Assembly: GCA_959606905.1 (NCBI GenBank) | Contig: CAUHML010000103.1 | Location: 1 to 11,373, forward strand | From: an uncultured Bacteroides sp. | GTDB lineage: Bacteria; Bacteroidota; Bacteroidia; Bacteroidales; Bacteroidaceae | DNA: 11,373 nucleotides | Direction of reading: 5' to 3' | Shown here: piece after piece, positions 5,310-11,373 of the stretch | Layout of the letters: every line of letters begins with the position of its first letter | Position numbering within the stretch: the stretch's first letter is position 1 | The notes under the pieces: model-generated | Database searches by the model: none | Told to the model about the DNA's origin: nothing | Seen by the model: the letters and a program-made list of their open reading frames with translations, nothing else | Translations under genes and position numbers: made by a program

Positions 5310-6697
5310 TGATTGTGACTATGGATACATCTTCTATTAATCCGGCATCCATCATTGATGAAGCGGTTGATTTAAGTATGCGACTGACGGGTACTGATTT
5401 TCCTGTCAGCATATTCCCGTCAAAAATCCAACGCATCATCAATGAGGTTCACGAATGCCATAACTACCCGACTGACTACATTGCCGCAGCTATCCTTACG
5501 GCAATAGCAGTCGGCATTGGCAACACTCATCTTGCTCAAATCAAGCAAGGCTGGATAGAGAGTCCTATCCTGTATATGGCATTGATTGGAAGACCGGGAG
5601 CGAATAAAAGCCATCCGCTCAGTTTTGCAATGAAACCGTTTCTTGATTACGACTATCAACAGAATCAAGTCTTTGAAAAAGCACTTGCAAAGTATGATGA
5701 ACTGATGAGTATGAGCCGCAAAGAACGCACAGAAAGCGGTGAAGAGCAATTTCCACAGGAACCTGTCCGTAAACGCTTCTTGATTTCGGATGTAACACCT
5801 GAGGGATTAAGTCTGATTCATGCACAAAATAAACGTGGTTTGTGCTTATGGGCTGATGAATTGTCCGCTTGGTTCAAGAACTTCAACCGTTACAACAACG
5901 GTTCAGAAGAACAGTTCTGGTTGTCGGTGTTCAGTGCCAAGACCACTATATCCGACCGCAAGAATGCCAAGAGTTCCATCTTCATCAAGCGACCGTATAT
6001 CTCTGTCATCGGTACTATCCAAAAAAAGATTCTCAGTGAACTGGCTAAAGGCGAACGCTCCAGTAATGGATTCATCGACCGCATTCTGTTTGTAATGCCC
6101 AATCTGCAACAGAAAGCACGTTGGAATGACAAGGAACTGCCGGAGAATATCGAACAAGAATGGAATGCCATTATTGATAAGCTGATACAACAAGAGTACG
6201 CTCTCAATGAATTTGGAGAGATAGAACCGCATATTCTTTTTTTCACGGAGGAAGCCAAAAAACGGCTTTATGAATGGCAGCACCACTTCTCAGAGTTGTG
6301 TGACCGAGAGACAAACGACACCATTGTGAGTATCTATTGTAAGTTGGAAATATACATCATCCGCTTCTGCTTGATTATCCAATTAGCCCGATGGACTTGC
6401 GGAGAGTGTGATAAAACCTATATCGACCTGTTGACGGTGGAACGAGCCATTAAACTGACGGAGTATTTCAAGGAATCCGCATTGAGCGTTCAAAACATAC
6501 TCAATGAAAATGCACTCAACAGCCAACAACAGGCGATAGTCAATCTGCTTCCTCCAGCCTTTACAACTGCCCAAGCTATACAGATAGCCGAGCAGAACGG
6601 AATGAAGGAGCGCACGTTTCAACGCTTTCTCAATGACAATATCGGGATATTGTTCCGAAAAGAGAAACATGGAGAATATTCAAAGATTAACCCGTGA
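5309..6697 (+). CDS. DUF3987 family P-loop replication/primase-helicase-like protein
   Basis: A 462-aa protein of the DUF3987 type found in Bacteroides mobile elements. It appears to be an ATPase linked to replication or priming. It has a Walker A-like loop GRPGANKSH (about 94-102) and a Walker B-like strand ending in GLCLWADE (about 177-184). The region around 225-265 (RPYISVIGTIQ ... GERSSNGFIDRILFVMP) is typical of the family. The C-terminal 50 residues resemble a winged-helix module (TTAQAIQIAEQNGMKERTFQRFLND). The ATG at 5309 overlaps the previous stop codon (TAATG). An ATG at 5321 (MDTSSINPAS) is an equally good start and would give 458 aa. The stop codon TGA at 6695 is the first unit of the dyad that precedes the Toprim gene. 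Family assignment is good; the biochemical role is by analogy. Confidence 0.88.
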   Translation: MIVTMDTSSINPASIIDEAVDLSMRLTGTDFPVSIFPSKIQRIINEVHECHNYPTDYIAAAILTAIAVGIGNTHLAQIKQGWIESPILYMALIGRPGANKSHPLSFAMKPFLDYDYQQNQVFEKALAKYDELMSMSRKERTESGEEQFPQEPVRKRFLISDVTPEGLSLIHAQNKRGLCLWADELSAWFKNFNRYNNGSEEQFWLSVFSAKTTISDRKNAKSSIFIKRPYISVIGTIQKKILSELAKGERSSNGFIDRILFVMPNLQQKARWNDKELPENIEQEWNAIIDKLIQQEYALNEFGEIEPHILFFTEEAKKRLYEWQHHFSELCDRETNDTIVSIYCKLEIYIIRFCLIIQLARWTCGECDKTYIDLLTVERAIKLTEYFKESALSVQNILNENALNSQQQAIVNLLPPAFTTAQAIQIAEQNGMKERTFQRFLNDNIGILFRKEKHGEYSKINP

Positions 6698-6756
6698 CAT
6701 TTTTGTCGGTTTTGACACTTTCCTAACGAGAAATGACAATAACGACAAAAGTGACA
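6695..6756. repeat. Six-box phased dyad between DUF3987 and Toprim genes (possible replication origin or operator)
   Basis: Pentamers TGACA (6695), TGTCG (6704) and TGACA (6713) in the left arm, and TGACA (6734), CGACA (6743) and TGACA (6752) in the right arm, lie exactly 9 bp apart within each arm. The two 24-nt arms (6695-6718 and 6733-6756) form an imperfect inverted repeat matching at about 18 of 24 positions. Such iteron-like clusters next to replication genes often mark origins or autoregulatory sites. Function is inferred. Confidence 0.55.
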
Positions 6757-6776
6757 CACCTAAAAAGAAACATACA

Positions 6777-7862
6777 ATGAGTACACATAGATTCATATTA
6801 GAACCCTACAAAGGTATCAGCACTCGGCATACTTGCCCGAACTGTCACCGTCAAAGATGCTTTTCCAAGTACATTGATACAGAGAAGCAAATCCAATTCC
6901 CAAAGTATGTAGGACGTTGTGACCATGAGCAGAAATGCGGTTATCACTTCACGCCTCGTGATTACTTTGAGCAGAATCCGTCAGAAAAAGATAAGCTCGC
7001 AGAGAATAGTTTCAGAAACTATGCACCTATAAAAGAGATACAACCAATAGCCACATCCTACATAGATTTGGATATAGTCAACCAATCATTGCGTGGCTAT
7101 CCTACGAACAAGTTGTTTCAATTTCTATCGGCTCAGTTCGGAGAAACAGAAACATTAAAACTCATGAAGAAATACAAGGTTGGTACATCCAAATATTGGG
7201 ACGGTGCAACCGTATTCTGGCAGACGGACAATCAGAATAAAGTCCGCACGGGTAAGATAATGCTTTACAATTCCGAAACTGGCAAGCGGATAAAAGAGCC
7301 ATACAATCATGTCACATGGGTACACTCCGTACTGCACAAAGGCGATTATAATCTGAAGCAATGTTTCTTCGGAGAGCATCTGCTTTCTGAAGACAAAAGC
7401 CGTCCTGTTGCACTGGTCGAAAGCGAGAAAACGGCACTCGTTGCCTCCTACTATCTACCGCAATTCCTATGGATAGCATCCGGTGGAAAGAACGGTTGCT
7501 TCAATGCCAACAGCCTATCCGTTCTGGCTGGAAGAACCGTTGTATTATTTCCCGATTTGGGAGCGACAGACTATTGGCAGAGCAAAATCGGTTTGATGAA
7601 AAGATATGGAATTGAAGTGCAGATGTTCGATTATCTGGAAGCCCATGCCAACGAAAAAGAGCGAAAAGAGGGATACGACATAGCCGATTATCTGCTCAAA
7701 GTGAAGCCCGACGAAGCCATCCTTCAGCAGATGATTAAGAGAAATCCTGTCTTAAAAACACTGATAGAGACATTCGGTTTGAAGCTCGTCAGCGTACAAC
7801 AAGGCACTCCACGACCGAAGGTTTCACCACCTAAGAAACGAGGATTCAGACTTTGGACTTAG
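6777..7862 (+). CDS. Toprim-domain primase-like protein with N-terminal zinc motif (DUF6371-like)
   Basis: From the chosen start the protein is 361 aa. The N-terminus (STHRFILEPYKGISTRHTCP) is the usual beginning of this family in Bacteroides elements. C20 and C23 with C48 and C54 (RCDHEQKCGYHF) make a likely zinc-binding module, as in primases. The middle holds a Toprim-like core, with VESEKTALVASYY giving the glutamate and VVLFPDLGATDYW the aspartates. It probably makes primers for replication together with the DUF3987 protein. The frame is open further upstream, with ATGs at 6633 and 6669, but these would overlap DUF3987 and translate the repeat dyad into low-complexity sequence, so 6777 is preferred. 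The C-terminus ends in a proline/lysine-rich tail. The probable oriT follows directly. Confidence 0.85.
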   Translation: MSTHRFILEPYKGISTRHTCPNCHRQRCFSKYIDTEKQIQFPKYVGRCDHEQKCGYHFTPRDYFEQNPSEKDKLAENSFRNYAPIKEIQPIATSYIDLDIVNQSLRGYPTNKLFQFLSAQFGETETLKLMKKYKVGTSKYWDGATVFWQTDNQNKVRTGKIMLYNSETGKRIKEPYNHVTWVHSVLHKGDYNLKQCFFGEHLLSEDKSRPVALVESEKTALVASYYLPQFLWIASGGKNGCFNANSLSVLAGRTVVLFPDLGATDYWQSKIGLMKRYGIEVQMFDYLEAHANEKERKEGYDIADYLLKVKPDEAILQQMIKRNPVLKTLIETFGLKLVSVQQGTPRPKVSPPKKRGFRLWT

Positions 7863-7886
7863 GGAGAGAAATCGAGACTTTTTTAC

Positions 7887-7960
7887 TGTAGCAAGTTAAT
7901 GTCGGTGTATTACATTTCCCGACCACTTGCTCCTCAAAAAGTCAGAGGAGGCAGCTCCCG
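7887..7960 (+). other. Probable origin of transfer (oriT)
   Basis: The 98-131 bp between the Toprim gene and MobC hold two inverted repeats. AGCAAGT (7890-7896) pairs with ACTTGCT (7925-7931), enclosing GTCGG (7901-7905) with CCGAC (7919-7923). CTCCTC (7930-7935) pairs with GAGGAG (7945-7950) over a 9-nt loop. The place just before mobC and the relaxase gene, and the stem pattern, are typical of oriT in mobilizable elements. The nick site cannot be fixed from sequence alone; the CTCCCG run at 7955-7960 after the second hairpin is a candidate. Confidence 0.55.
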
Positions 7961-7993
7961 ATGGTCACAAATTATTCACTAAAAACAATTCAC

Positions 7994-8302
7994 ATGGAAA
8001 AGAAATATACAATAACACTCCGGCTGTCATATCAGCAACACGCATGGCTTGGTGCGCTTTGCAGACGGAGTAAGCAAACCCAAAGCGAAGTCATCCGTTC
8101 GCTCATCGAGAACGGTTCAGTTCGTGAACGAATCACGCAAGAGCATATTCACATCATCCGGCAACTGATTGGTGAAAGTACCAATCTCAATCAGTTGGCA
8201 AGACAAGCGAACACCTACGGTTTCTTTGCTGTTGCGGACAGATGCGAAGAAATGGCTCAGCACATTAATCAACTTATAAAACAGCTGAAAGATGATAGGT
8301 AA
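7994..8302 (+). CDS. MobC-like mobilization accessory protein (relaxosome)
   Basis: A 102-aa protein expected to bind oriT and help the relaxase open the strands. Residues 1-40 (KKYTITLRLSYQQHAWLGALCRRSKQTQSEVIRSLI) look like a ribbon-helix-helix DNA-binding domain. The C-terminal half has the MobC signature IGESTNLNQLARQAN followed by a helical end. The start at ATG 7994 (MEKKYT) fits homologues; an in-frame ATG at 7961 would add 11 residues lying over the end of the oriT region. Its stop overlaps the relaxase start by 11 bp, so the two are translated together. The order oriT, mobC, relaxase is standard for NBU-like elements. Confidence 0.85.
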   Translation: MEKKYTITLRLSYQQHAWLGALCRRSKQTQSEVIRSLIENGSVRERITQEHIHIIRQLIGESTNLNQLARQANTYGFFAVADRCEEMAQHINQLIKQLKDDR

Positions 8303-9233
8303 ACAGACTAAAGGGACATCGTTCGGTGGATGCGTCCGCTATGTCCTCAAAGAGGAAAAATCCAAACTATTGGAAGCGGTCGGAATAGAAGGGACACCCG
8401 AACAGATGGCAGAGCAATTTGAGCTACAAGCCTTACTCAACGACAAGGTAAAGAATATTGTCGGACACACTTCGCTCAACTTCTCACCGGAAGACAGTGC
8501 AAGATTAAAGTCCGATGATGCTTTGATGCTGAGCATAGCACACGACTATATGAAACTGATGGGTATTGAAAACACGCAATACATCATTGCCCGGCATATC
8601 GACCGTGAGCATCCGCATTGTCATATCGTTTTCAACCGAGTGGATAATAACGGCAAGACGATTAGCGACAAGAACGATTTCCGTAGGAATGAGAAAGTCT
8701 GCAAAATGCTGACCGCCAAATATCGCTTGCACTTTGCCAATGGTAAAGACCATATCAAAGAGGAACGCTTGCGCCCCTACGACAAGGCAAAGCACGAGAT
8801 ATACAAGGCATTGAAAGAAGAACTGCCCAAAGCTTATAGTTGGGAAGACTTGAAAGATGCGCTTGCCGACCGTGACATTGATATGAAATTCAAGGTCAGC
8901 CGGACTACACGAGAAATACAAGGTGTCAAATTTGAACATAACGGCTTTTCTTTTTCCGGTTCAAAAGTAGGTCGAGAGTTCAGCTACTTGAATATCGACA
9001 ACCGACTGGAAGAGAATGCTTGTGCATCCTTGTTGGAGTCAGCCAAACAGAAACTCAGAGAACAGAAAGAAGAGGTACAGCCAAGCGTTTCCCATTCCGA
9101 TGATGGCTTTGGCATCAGTCTCGGTTTGCTAAACGGGAACTCGTCCTACGATGCCACTGCCGCAGAAGAAGCAGAGTTCAATCGCCTGATGAAAAAGAAA
9201 AAGACTAAGCGCAAGCGAGGCTTTCATTTATAA
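8292..9233 (+). CDS. Relaxase / mobilization nuclease (MobA type)
   Basis: A 313-aa relaxase that would nick one strand at oriT and stay covalently attached to lead DNA into a recipient through a helper's secretion channel. Motif I is GGCVRYVL with the likely nucleophile Y17. The HTSLNFSPED segment holds H59. The metal-binding motif III is H102-x-D-x-x-H107-P-H109-x-H111 (HIDREHPHCHIVFNRVD). These fit the relaxase/mobilization nuclease family (PF03432, MOBP-like) of Bacteroides mobilizable elements. It is shorter than many relaxases and has no helicase or primase domain. The C-terminal end is very basic (KKKKTKRKRG), suited to DNA contact. It overlaps MobC by 11 bp and ends 34 bp before the small unknown gene. 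All key residues are present, so it should be active. Confidence 0.92.
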   Translation: MIGKQTKGTSFGGCVRYVLKEEKSKLLEAVGIEGTPEQMAEQFELQALLNDKVKNIVGHTSLNFSPEDSARLKSDDALMLSIAHDYMKLMGIENTQYIIARHIDREHPHCHIVFNRVDNNGKTISDKNDFRRNEKVCKMLTAKYRLHFANGKDHIKEERLRPYDKAKHEIYKALKEELPKAYSWEDLKDALADRDIDMKFKVSRTTREIQGVKFEHNGFSFSGSKVGREFSYLNIDNRLEENACASLLESAKQKLREQKEEVQPSVSHSDDGFGISLGLLNGNSSYDATAAEEAEFNRLMKKKKTKRKRGFHL

Positions 9234-9267
9234 TCCATTATTATTAACATCTTAAATTCAATTATTT

Positions 9268-9666
9268 ATGGTACAAAAAGATTTAATTCTTGATTTCAAT
9301 CTCTACTTGTGTGAGAAATTTGGCTACAGAGAAAGCTGTAGCGTGATGCCACATGCCAACGGCTTTTGTATGGACATTCGGGAACGTGACTTAGACTGCT
9401 ATATCCGCTTCTGGGAGTATAGCTGTGGAAGAGGCAACTTCCCCGACTGGTCTATCATCATTGTGCGTAGTAACTTCAAGGAGAACCAAGAAGAAAACCT
9501 GAAAGACTTGGCTCGGTTCTTCAAGGAGTACATGCCACGCTACGGTTACAAATACCTCTGCACCGAAGATGATGACTACAAGTATTATCAGACACTTGGC
9601 TTAAAGTGTATCATGGACGGTTTTTGTCCCAATTATGCATTAGCACTAAAGGATTTGAATGTCTGA
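9268..9666 (+). CDS. Hypothetical protein at the end of the mobilization operon
   Basis: A 132-aa soluble protein that I do not recognise with certainty. It is rich in aromatic and charged residues: CYIRFWEYSCGRGNFPDWSIIIVRSNF, then a helix ENLKDLARFFKEYMPRYGY and the end YYQTLGLKCIMDGFCPNYALALKDL. The end faintly resembles the last part of GNAT acetyltransferases (Y-x-x-LG), but the acetyl-CoA loop is not evident, so no such role is claimed. It follows the relaxase by 34 bp, mostly AT-rich leader, and ends 17 bp before a strong terminator. It is thus probably the last gene of the operon. It could be cargo or a small mobilization helper. Confidence 0.65.
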   Translation: MVQKDLILDFNLYLCEKFGYRESCSVMPHANGFCMDIRERDLDCYIRFWEYSCGRGNFPDWSIIIVRSNFKENQEENLKDLARFFKEYMPRYGYKYLCTEDDDYKYYQTLGLKCIMDGFCPNYALALKDLNV

Positions 9667-9683
9667 GACATGGTTTTAGAGTT

Positions 9684-9715
9684 AAGGAGGGGATTTTTCC
9701 TCTCCTTTTCTTTTT
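9684..9715 (+). terminator. Rho-independent terminator after the mobilization region
   Basis: AAGGAGGGG (9684-9692) pairs with CCTCTCCTT (9699-9707) over 9 bp with one G-T wobble, loop ATTTTT, then TTCTTTTT. It marks the end of the rightward operon that starts at 4944. Confidence 0.9.
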
Positions 9716-9805
9716 CGATGTGCCCTAATGAGCTGATTCCTCTATTATGAATGTTGGCAATAAAAGTGTTATTACTACATTTCTCATAATATATGCAATG
9801 ATTGA

Positions 9806-9840
9806 GAGCGAAGAAATTACTGTATCAGGTTACTTCGCTC
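9806..9840 (-). terminator. Hairpin just after the second recombinase gene
   Basis: GAGCGAAG (9806-9813) and CTTCGCTC (9833-9840) form a perfect 8-bp stem around a 19-nt loop, 12 bp beyond the stop codon of the minus-strand recombinase. No good T-run follows on either strand. It may be a weak terminator or transcript-end stabiliser, or a recombination or protein-binding dyad. The rest of 9716-9851 shows nothing else. Confidence 0.4.
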
Positions 9841-9851
9841 TACATATTACA

Positions 9852-10778
9852 TCATTTCCCCAACGACTTAAAGACCTTCGCAATACAACGCTTTTTCTGT
9901 TCCATATTGGGATGAACATATAAGTCTAAAGTGGTCGAAATATTGGAATGTCCTAACAATACACTAACGGTCTTGTAATCACAGCCAGCTTCTATACAAC
10001 GAGTGGCAAAGCTATGGCGCAGGCCATGATATTTCAATTTGGGAATACCTAATTTCGCCATTAATTTGCCGTAATAATTACGGTAAGTACGAGGCTCGGT
10101 TGGATATTCATCATTAGTCAAAACATAGAAATCTTCATTAACGACCTTCTTCAGTGGTTTTACCATTGCAAGAAGGTCCTTTGTCATAGGAATTTTCCGA
10201 CATGAGTTTTGTGTCTTGGGAGTGTTGATAACCAGCTCGGTATATTTCTCCGTCCCATTAATAATGTAAATCCGTTCAATTGTACGATTGACTGTTATCG
10301 TTCCCTCTGAAACATTGATGTCACTCCACTTCAAAGCGCAGACTTCCCCTATACGAAGTCCGGTACAAAGACTGATGTAGATACCCAGTCCAGCAAAGGA
10401 AAAATGACTTTGAATATGATTGAGTATTTTCTTGTGATTAGCAACCGATAGTACTTCCAATTCTTTGGTTGTTGAAGAAGACGGATATTTGATGTCCCAC
10501 TCTTGATAATCCATCCATTCATTTTTTACGCCGAATTTCATAACCATTTTCAGTACAATCAAAATGTCTTTTACGGATTTCACATTCAGTCCATTCTCTA
10601 TTTTCTGCAAAACAAATTCTTGCACAGCCTGTTCATGGAGTGTATCGCTTTCTCCAAAATTTGGAAGAATATGATTTTCCAAGATAAGCACATAAGCAGC
10701 CATTGTGGACTGCTTCACATAAGGTTGCTTGTACTCTTTCCATGCAACCGAGATTTCTCTAATTGTTTTCTGTCCCAT
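9852..10778 (-). CDS. Tyrosine recombinase next to hsdS (probable specificity-switching invertase)
   Basis: A 308-aa tyrosine recombinase with a complete catalytic set: R142 (CTGLRIGEVCALKW), K188 (NTPKTQNSCRKIPM), H251 and R254 (HGLRHSFATR), H277 (LLGHSNISTT) and Y287 (LYVHPNMEQKK). The N-terminal 100 residues form a SAM-like core-binding domain. It lacks the long arm-binding region of the element integrase at 1599 and differs from it throughout. Recombinases of this kind are known beside type I restriction hsdS genes in Bacteroides, where they invert segments between S-gene copies. Here it is divergent from an hsdS copy 43 bp from its start. A near-palindrome at 10786-10810 lies at its promoter. 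I infer phase-variation duty; it could instead be another element's integrase. Confidence 0.88.
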   Translation of the reverse strand: MGQKTIREISVAWKEYKQPYVKQSTMAAYVLILENHILPNFGESDTLHEQAVQEFVLQKIENGLNVKSVKDILIVLKMVMKFGVKNEWMDYQEWDIKYPSSSTTKELEVLSVANHKKILNHIQSHFSFAGLGIYISLCTGLRIGEVCALKWSDINVSEGTITVNRTIERIYIINGTEKYTELVINTPKTQNSCRKIPMTKDLLAMVKPLKKVVNEDFYVLTNDEYPTEPRTYRNYYGKLMAKLGIPKLKYHGLRHSFATRCIEAGCDYKTVSVLLGHSNISTTLDLYVHPNMEQKKRCIAKVFKSLGK

Positions 10779-10785
10779 AATCGTA

Positions 10786-10810
10786 TATTAATATGTTGTA
10801 CATATAATTA
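10786..10810. promoter_or_regulatory. Near-palindrome between the recombinase and hsdS
   Basis: ATATGT (10791-10796), TGT, ACATAT (10800-10805) is a perfect 6+3+6 palindrome. It extends to 11-nt arms (10786-10796 and 10800-10810) with 9 of 11 pairs. It lies 8 bp upstream of the recombinase ATG, where an operator or autoregulatory site would be. Confidence 0.45.
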
Positions 10811-10821
10811 GAGAATAATAA

Positions 10822-11373
10822 ATCCCAGATGTTCCCCATTTGAGATTCCCGGAGTTTAGTGGGGAGTGGGAAATGGTATCACTTCAAGATATAGCCACTA
10901 TAAATCCAAAATCAGATCCGCTTCAGAACACTTTTATTTATATAGACTTGGAAGCCGTTGAAAAAGGTGAGTTAAGAAAAATACAAGAAATAATGCGAGA
11001 AGAAGCACCAAGTAGAGCACAACGTGTTATAGATAACAATGATATTCTGTTTCAATGTGTGCGCCCCTATCAGAAAAACAACTATATTCATAGGATTCTA
11101 AATACGAGTAATCAACAATGGGTTGCTTCTACTGGATATGCTCAAATTAGAACAACAGAATTGCCAAACTATATTTATCATCTATTGAATACAGACGAAT
11201 TCAATAGAAAAGTAATGGTTCGTTGCACAGGTTCAAGTTACCCTGCTATTAATAGTGAGGACTTAGCAACAATTCATCTTTATTATACACCCGACAAAAA
11301 AGAGCAACTTAAAATATCTCGATTATTAGATTTACTTGACAAACGCATTGCTACCCAAAACAAAATCATTGAG
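10822..11373 (+). CDS. hsdS: Type I restriction-modification specificity subunit HsdS, start-less (silent?) copy, partial
   Basis: DNA-recognition subunit of a type I restriction-modification system; it tells the HsdM/HsdR complex which sequence to methylate or cut. The frame opens after a TAA at 10819-10821 and runs to the window edge (184 codons). It begins IPDVPHLRFPEFSGEWE, the usual start of Bacteroides HsdS, but with no ATG before it. The first ATG is at 10873 (MVSLQDIATINPKSD), inside the first recognition domain's opening strand. Recognition domain 1 covers roughly residues 20-140 (FIYIDLEAVEKGEL ... APSRAQRVIDNNDILFQCVRPYQKN ... TGSSYPAINSEDLATIHLYYTP). The central spacer helix begins KEQLKISRLLDLLDKRIATQNKIIE. 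Lack of a start plus a recombinase next door suggests a silent cassette that recombination joins to an expressed start elsewhere. HsdS identity is strong; the silent state is inferred. Confidence 0.88.
   Translation, partial: MPDVPHLRFPEFSGEWEMVSLQDIATINPKSDPLQNTFIYIDLEAVEKGELRKIQEIMREEAPSRAQRVIDNNDILFQCVRPYQKNNYIHRILNTSNQQWVASTGYAQIRTTELPNYIYHLLNTDEFNRKVMVRCTGSSYPAINSEDLATIHLYYTPDKKEQLKISRLLDLLDKRIATQNKIIE

Larger units (their letters stand above)
349..11373. mobile_element. Integrated NBU-like mobilizable element (left end in window; right end not seen)
   Basis: The stretch from the broken deaminase rightwards carries a tyrosine integrase, an HTH regulator, a DUF3987 plus Toprim replication pair, MobC, a relaxase and a probable oriT. 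That is the usual content of Bacteroides integrative and mobilizable elements, which rely on a helper for transfer. No conjugation (tra) genes are present, so it is mobilizable rather than self-transmissible as far as can be seen. The left boundary is placed between about 349, where deaminase homology ends, and 378, where its frame stops. The right boundary is not identified. The terminator at 9684-9715 closes the mobilization region, but the displaced deaminase start does not follow it. The hsdS locus at 9852-11373 may therefore be cargo. The core at about 378-9715 is well supported; everything to the right is tentative. Confidence 0.7.

Noticed and set aside
6633..6776. Upstream extension of the Toprim gene (ATGs at 6633 and 6669)
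   Set aside because: It would overlap the ATPase gene and translate the repeat dyad. Family proteins begin near STHRFILEPYKG, so 6777 is preferred.
9268..9666. GNAT acetyltransferase
   Set aside because: Only the last 30 residues give a faint resemblance, and no acetyl-CoA-binding loop is visible.
9716..9851. Right end of the element with the missing deaminase start
   Set aside because: Reading this stretch on the minus strand shows no ATG-led helix like the deaminase N-terminus and no copy of the left junction.
1..11373. CRISPR arrays, tRNA or rRNA genes, antibiotic-resistance genes, insertion-sequence transposases
   Set aside because: None was seen on either strand in this reading.

Overview
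The window looks like chromosomal DNA of a gut Bacteroidales (Bacteroides or Parabacteroides-like) with an integrated mobilizable element. This rests on moderate GC with AT-rich leaders, few Shine-Dalgarno sequences, -7 boxes of the Bacteroides TAnnTTTG type, and a gene set known from NBU-like integrative and mobilizable elements. No tRNA, rRNA or CRISPR array was seen.

Layout. (1) Positions 1-375, minus strand: the main part of a guanine/nucleoside deaminase gene. Its first codons are missing, and its reading frame runs upstream into foreign DNA. I read this as the left junction of the element. (2) 376-608: two back-to-back rho-independent terminators pointing into the element, then four 10-bp-phased repeats upstream of the first gene. 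(3) 609-3077: a protein with four tandem helix-turn-helix (HTH) units, a complete tyrosine integrase and a small RhuM-like protein, closed by a strong terminator. (4) 3258-4659: accessory cargo, namely a two-helix membrane protein and a convergent, AT-rich, lipobox-bearing membrane protein. (5) 4944-7862: the replication-type module, with a small HTH protein, a DUF3987 ATPase and a Toprim/zinc primase-like protein. A six-box dyad lies between the last two. (6) 7863-9233: a probable oriT, a MobC-like accessory protein and a relaxase. (7) 9268-9715: a small unknown gene and its terminator. (8) 9852-11373: a second, different tyrosine recombinase, divergent from a type I restriction specificity (hsdS) gene that runs off the window and has no start codon at the expected place.

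How the parts work together (inference). The integrase and perhaps the multi-HTH protein would control excision and integration. DUF3987 and Toprim would support replication or priming. MobC and the relaxase acting at oriT would allow transfer by a helper conjugative element. A near-identical 50-bp upstream block is shared by the integrase and the replication/mobilization operon, suggesting joint regulation. The last segment resembles a phase-variable hsdS system in which a dedicated recombinase swaps DNA-recognition domains.

The missing 5' end of the deaminase gene is not found between 9667 and 9851. The element's right end therefore probably lies beyond the window, and the hsdS locus may be cargo of the element. 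The window alone cannot prove this.
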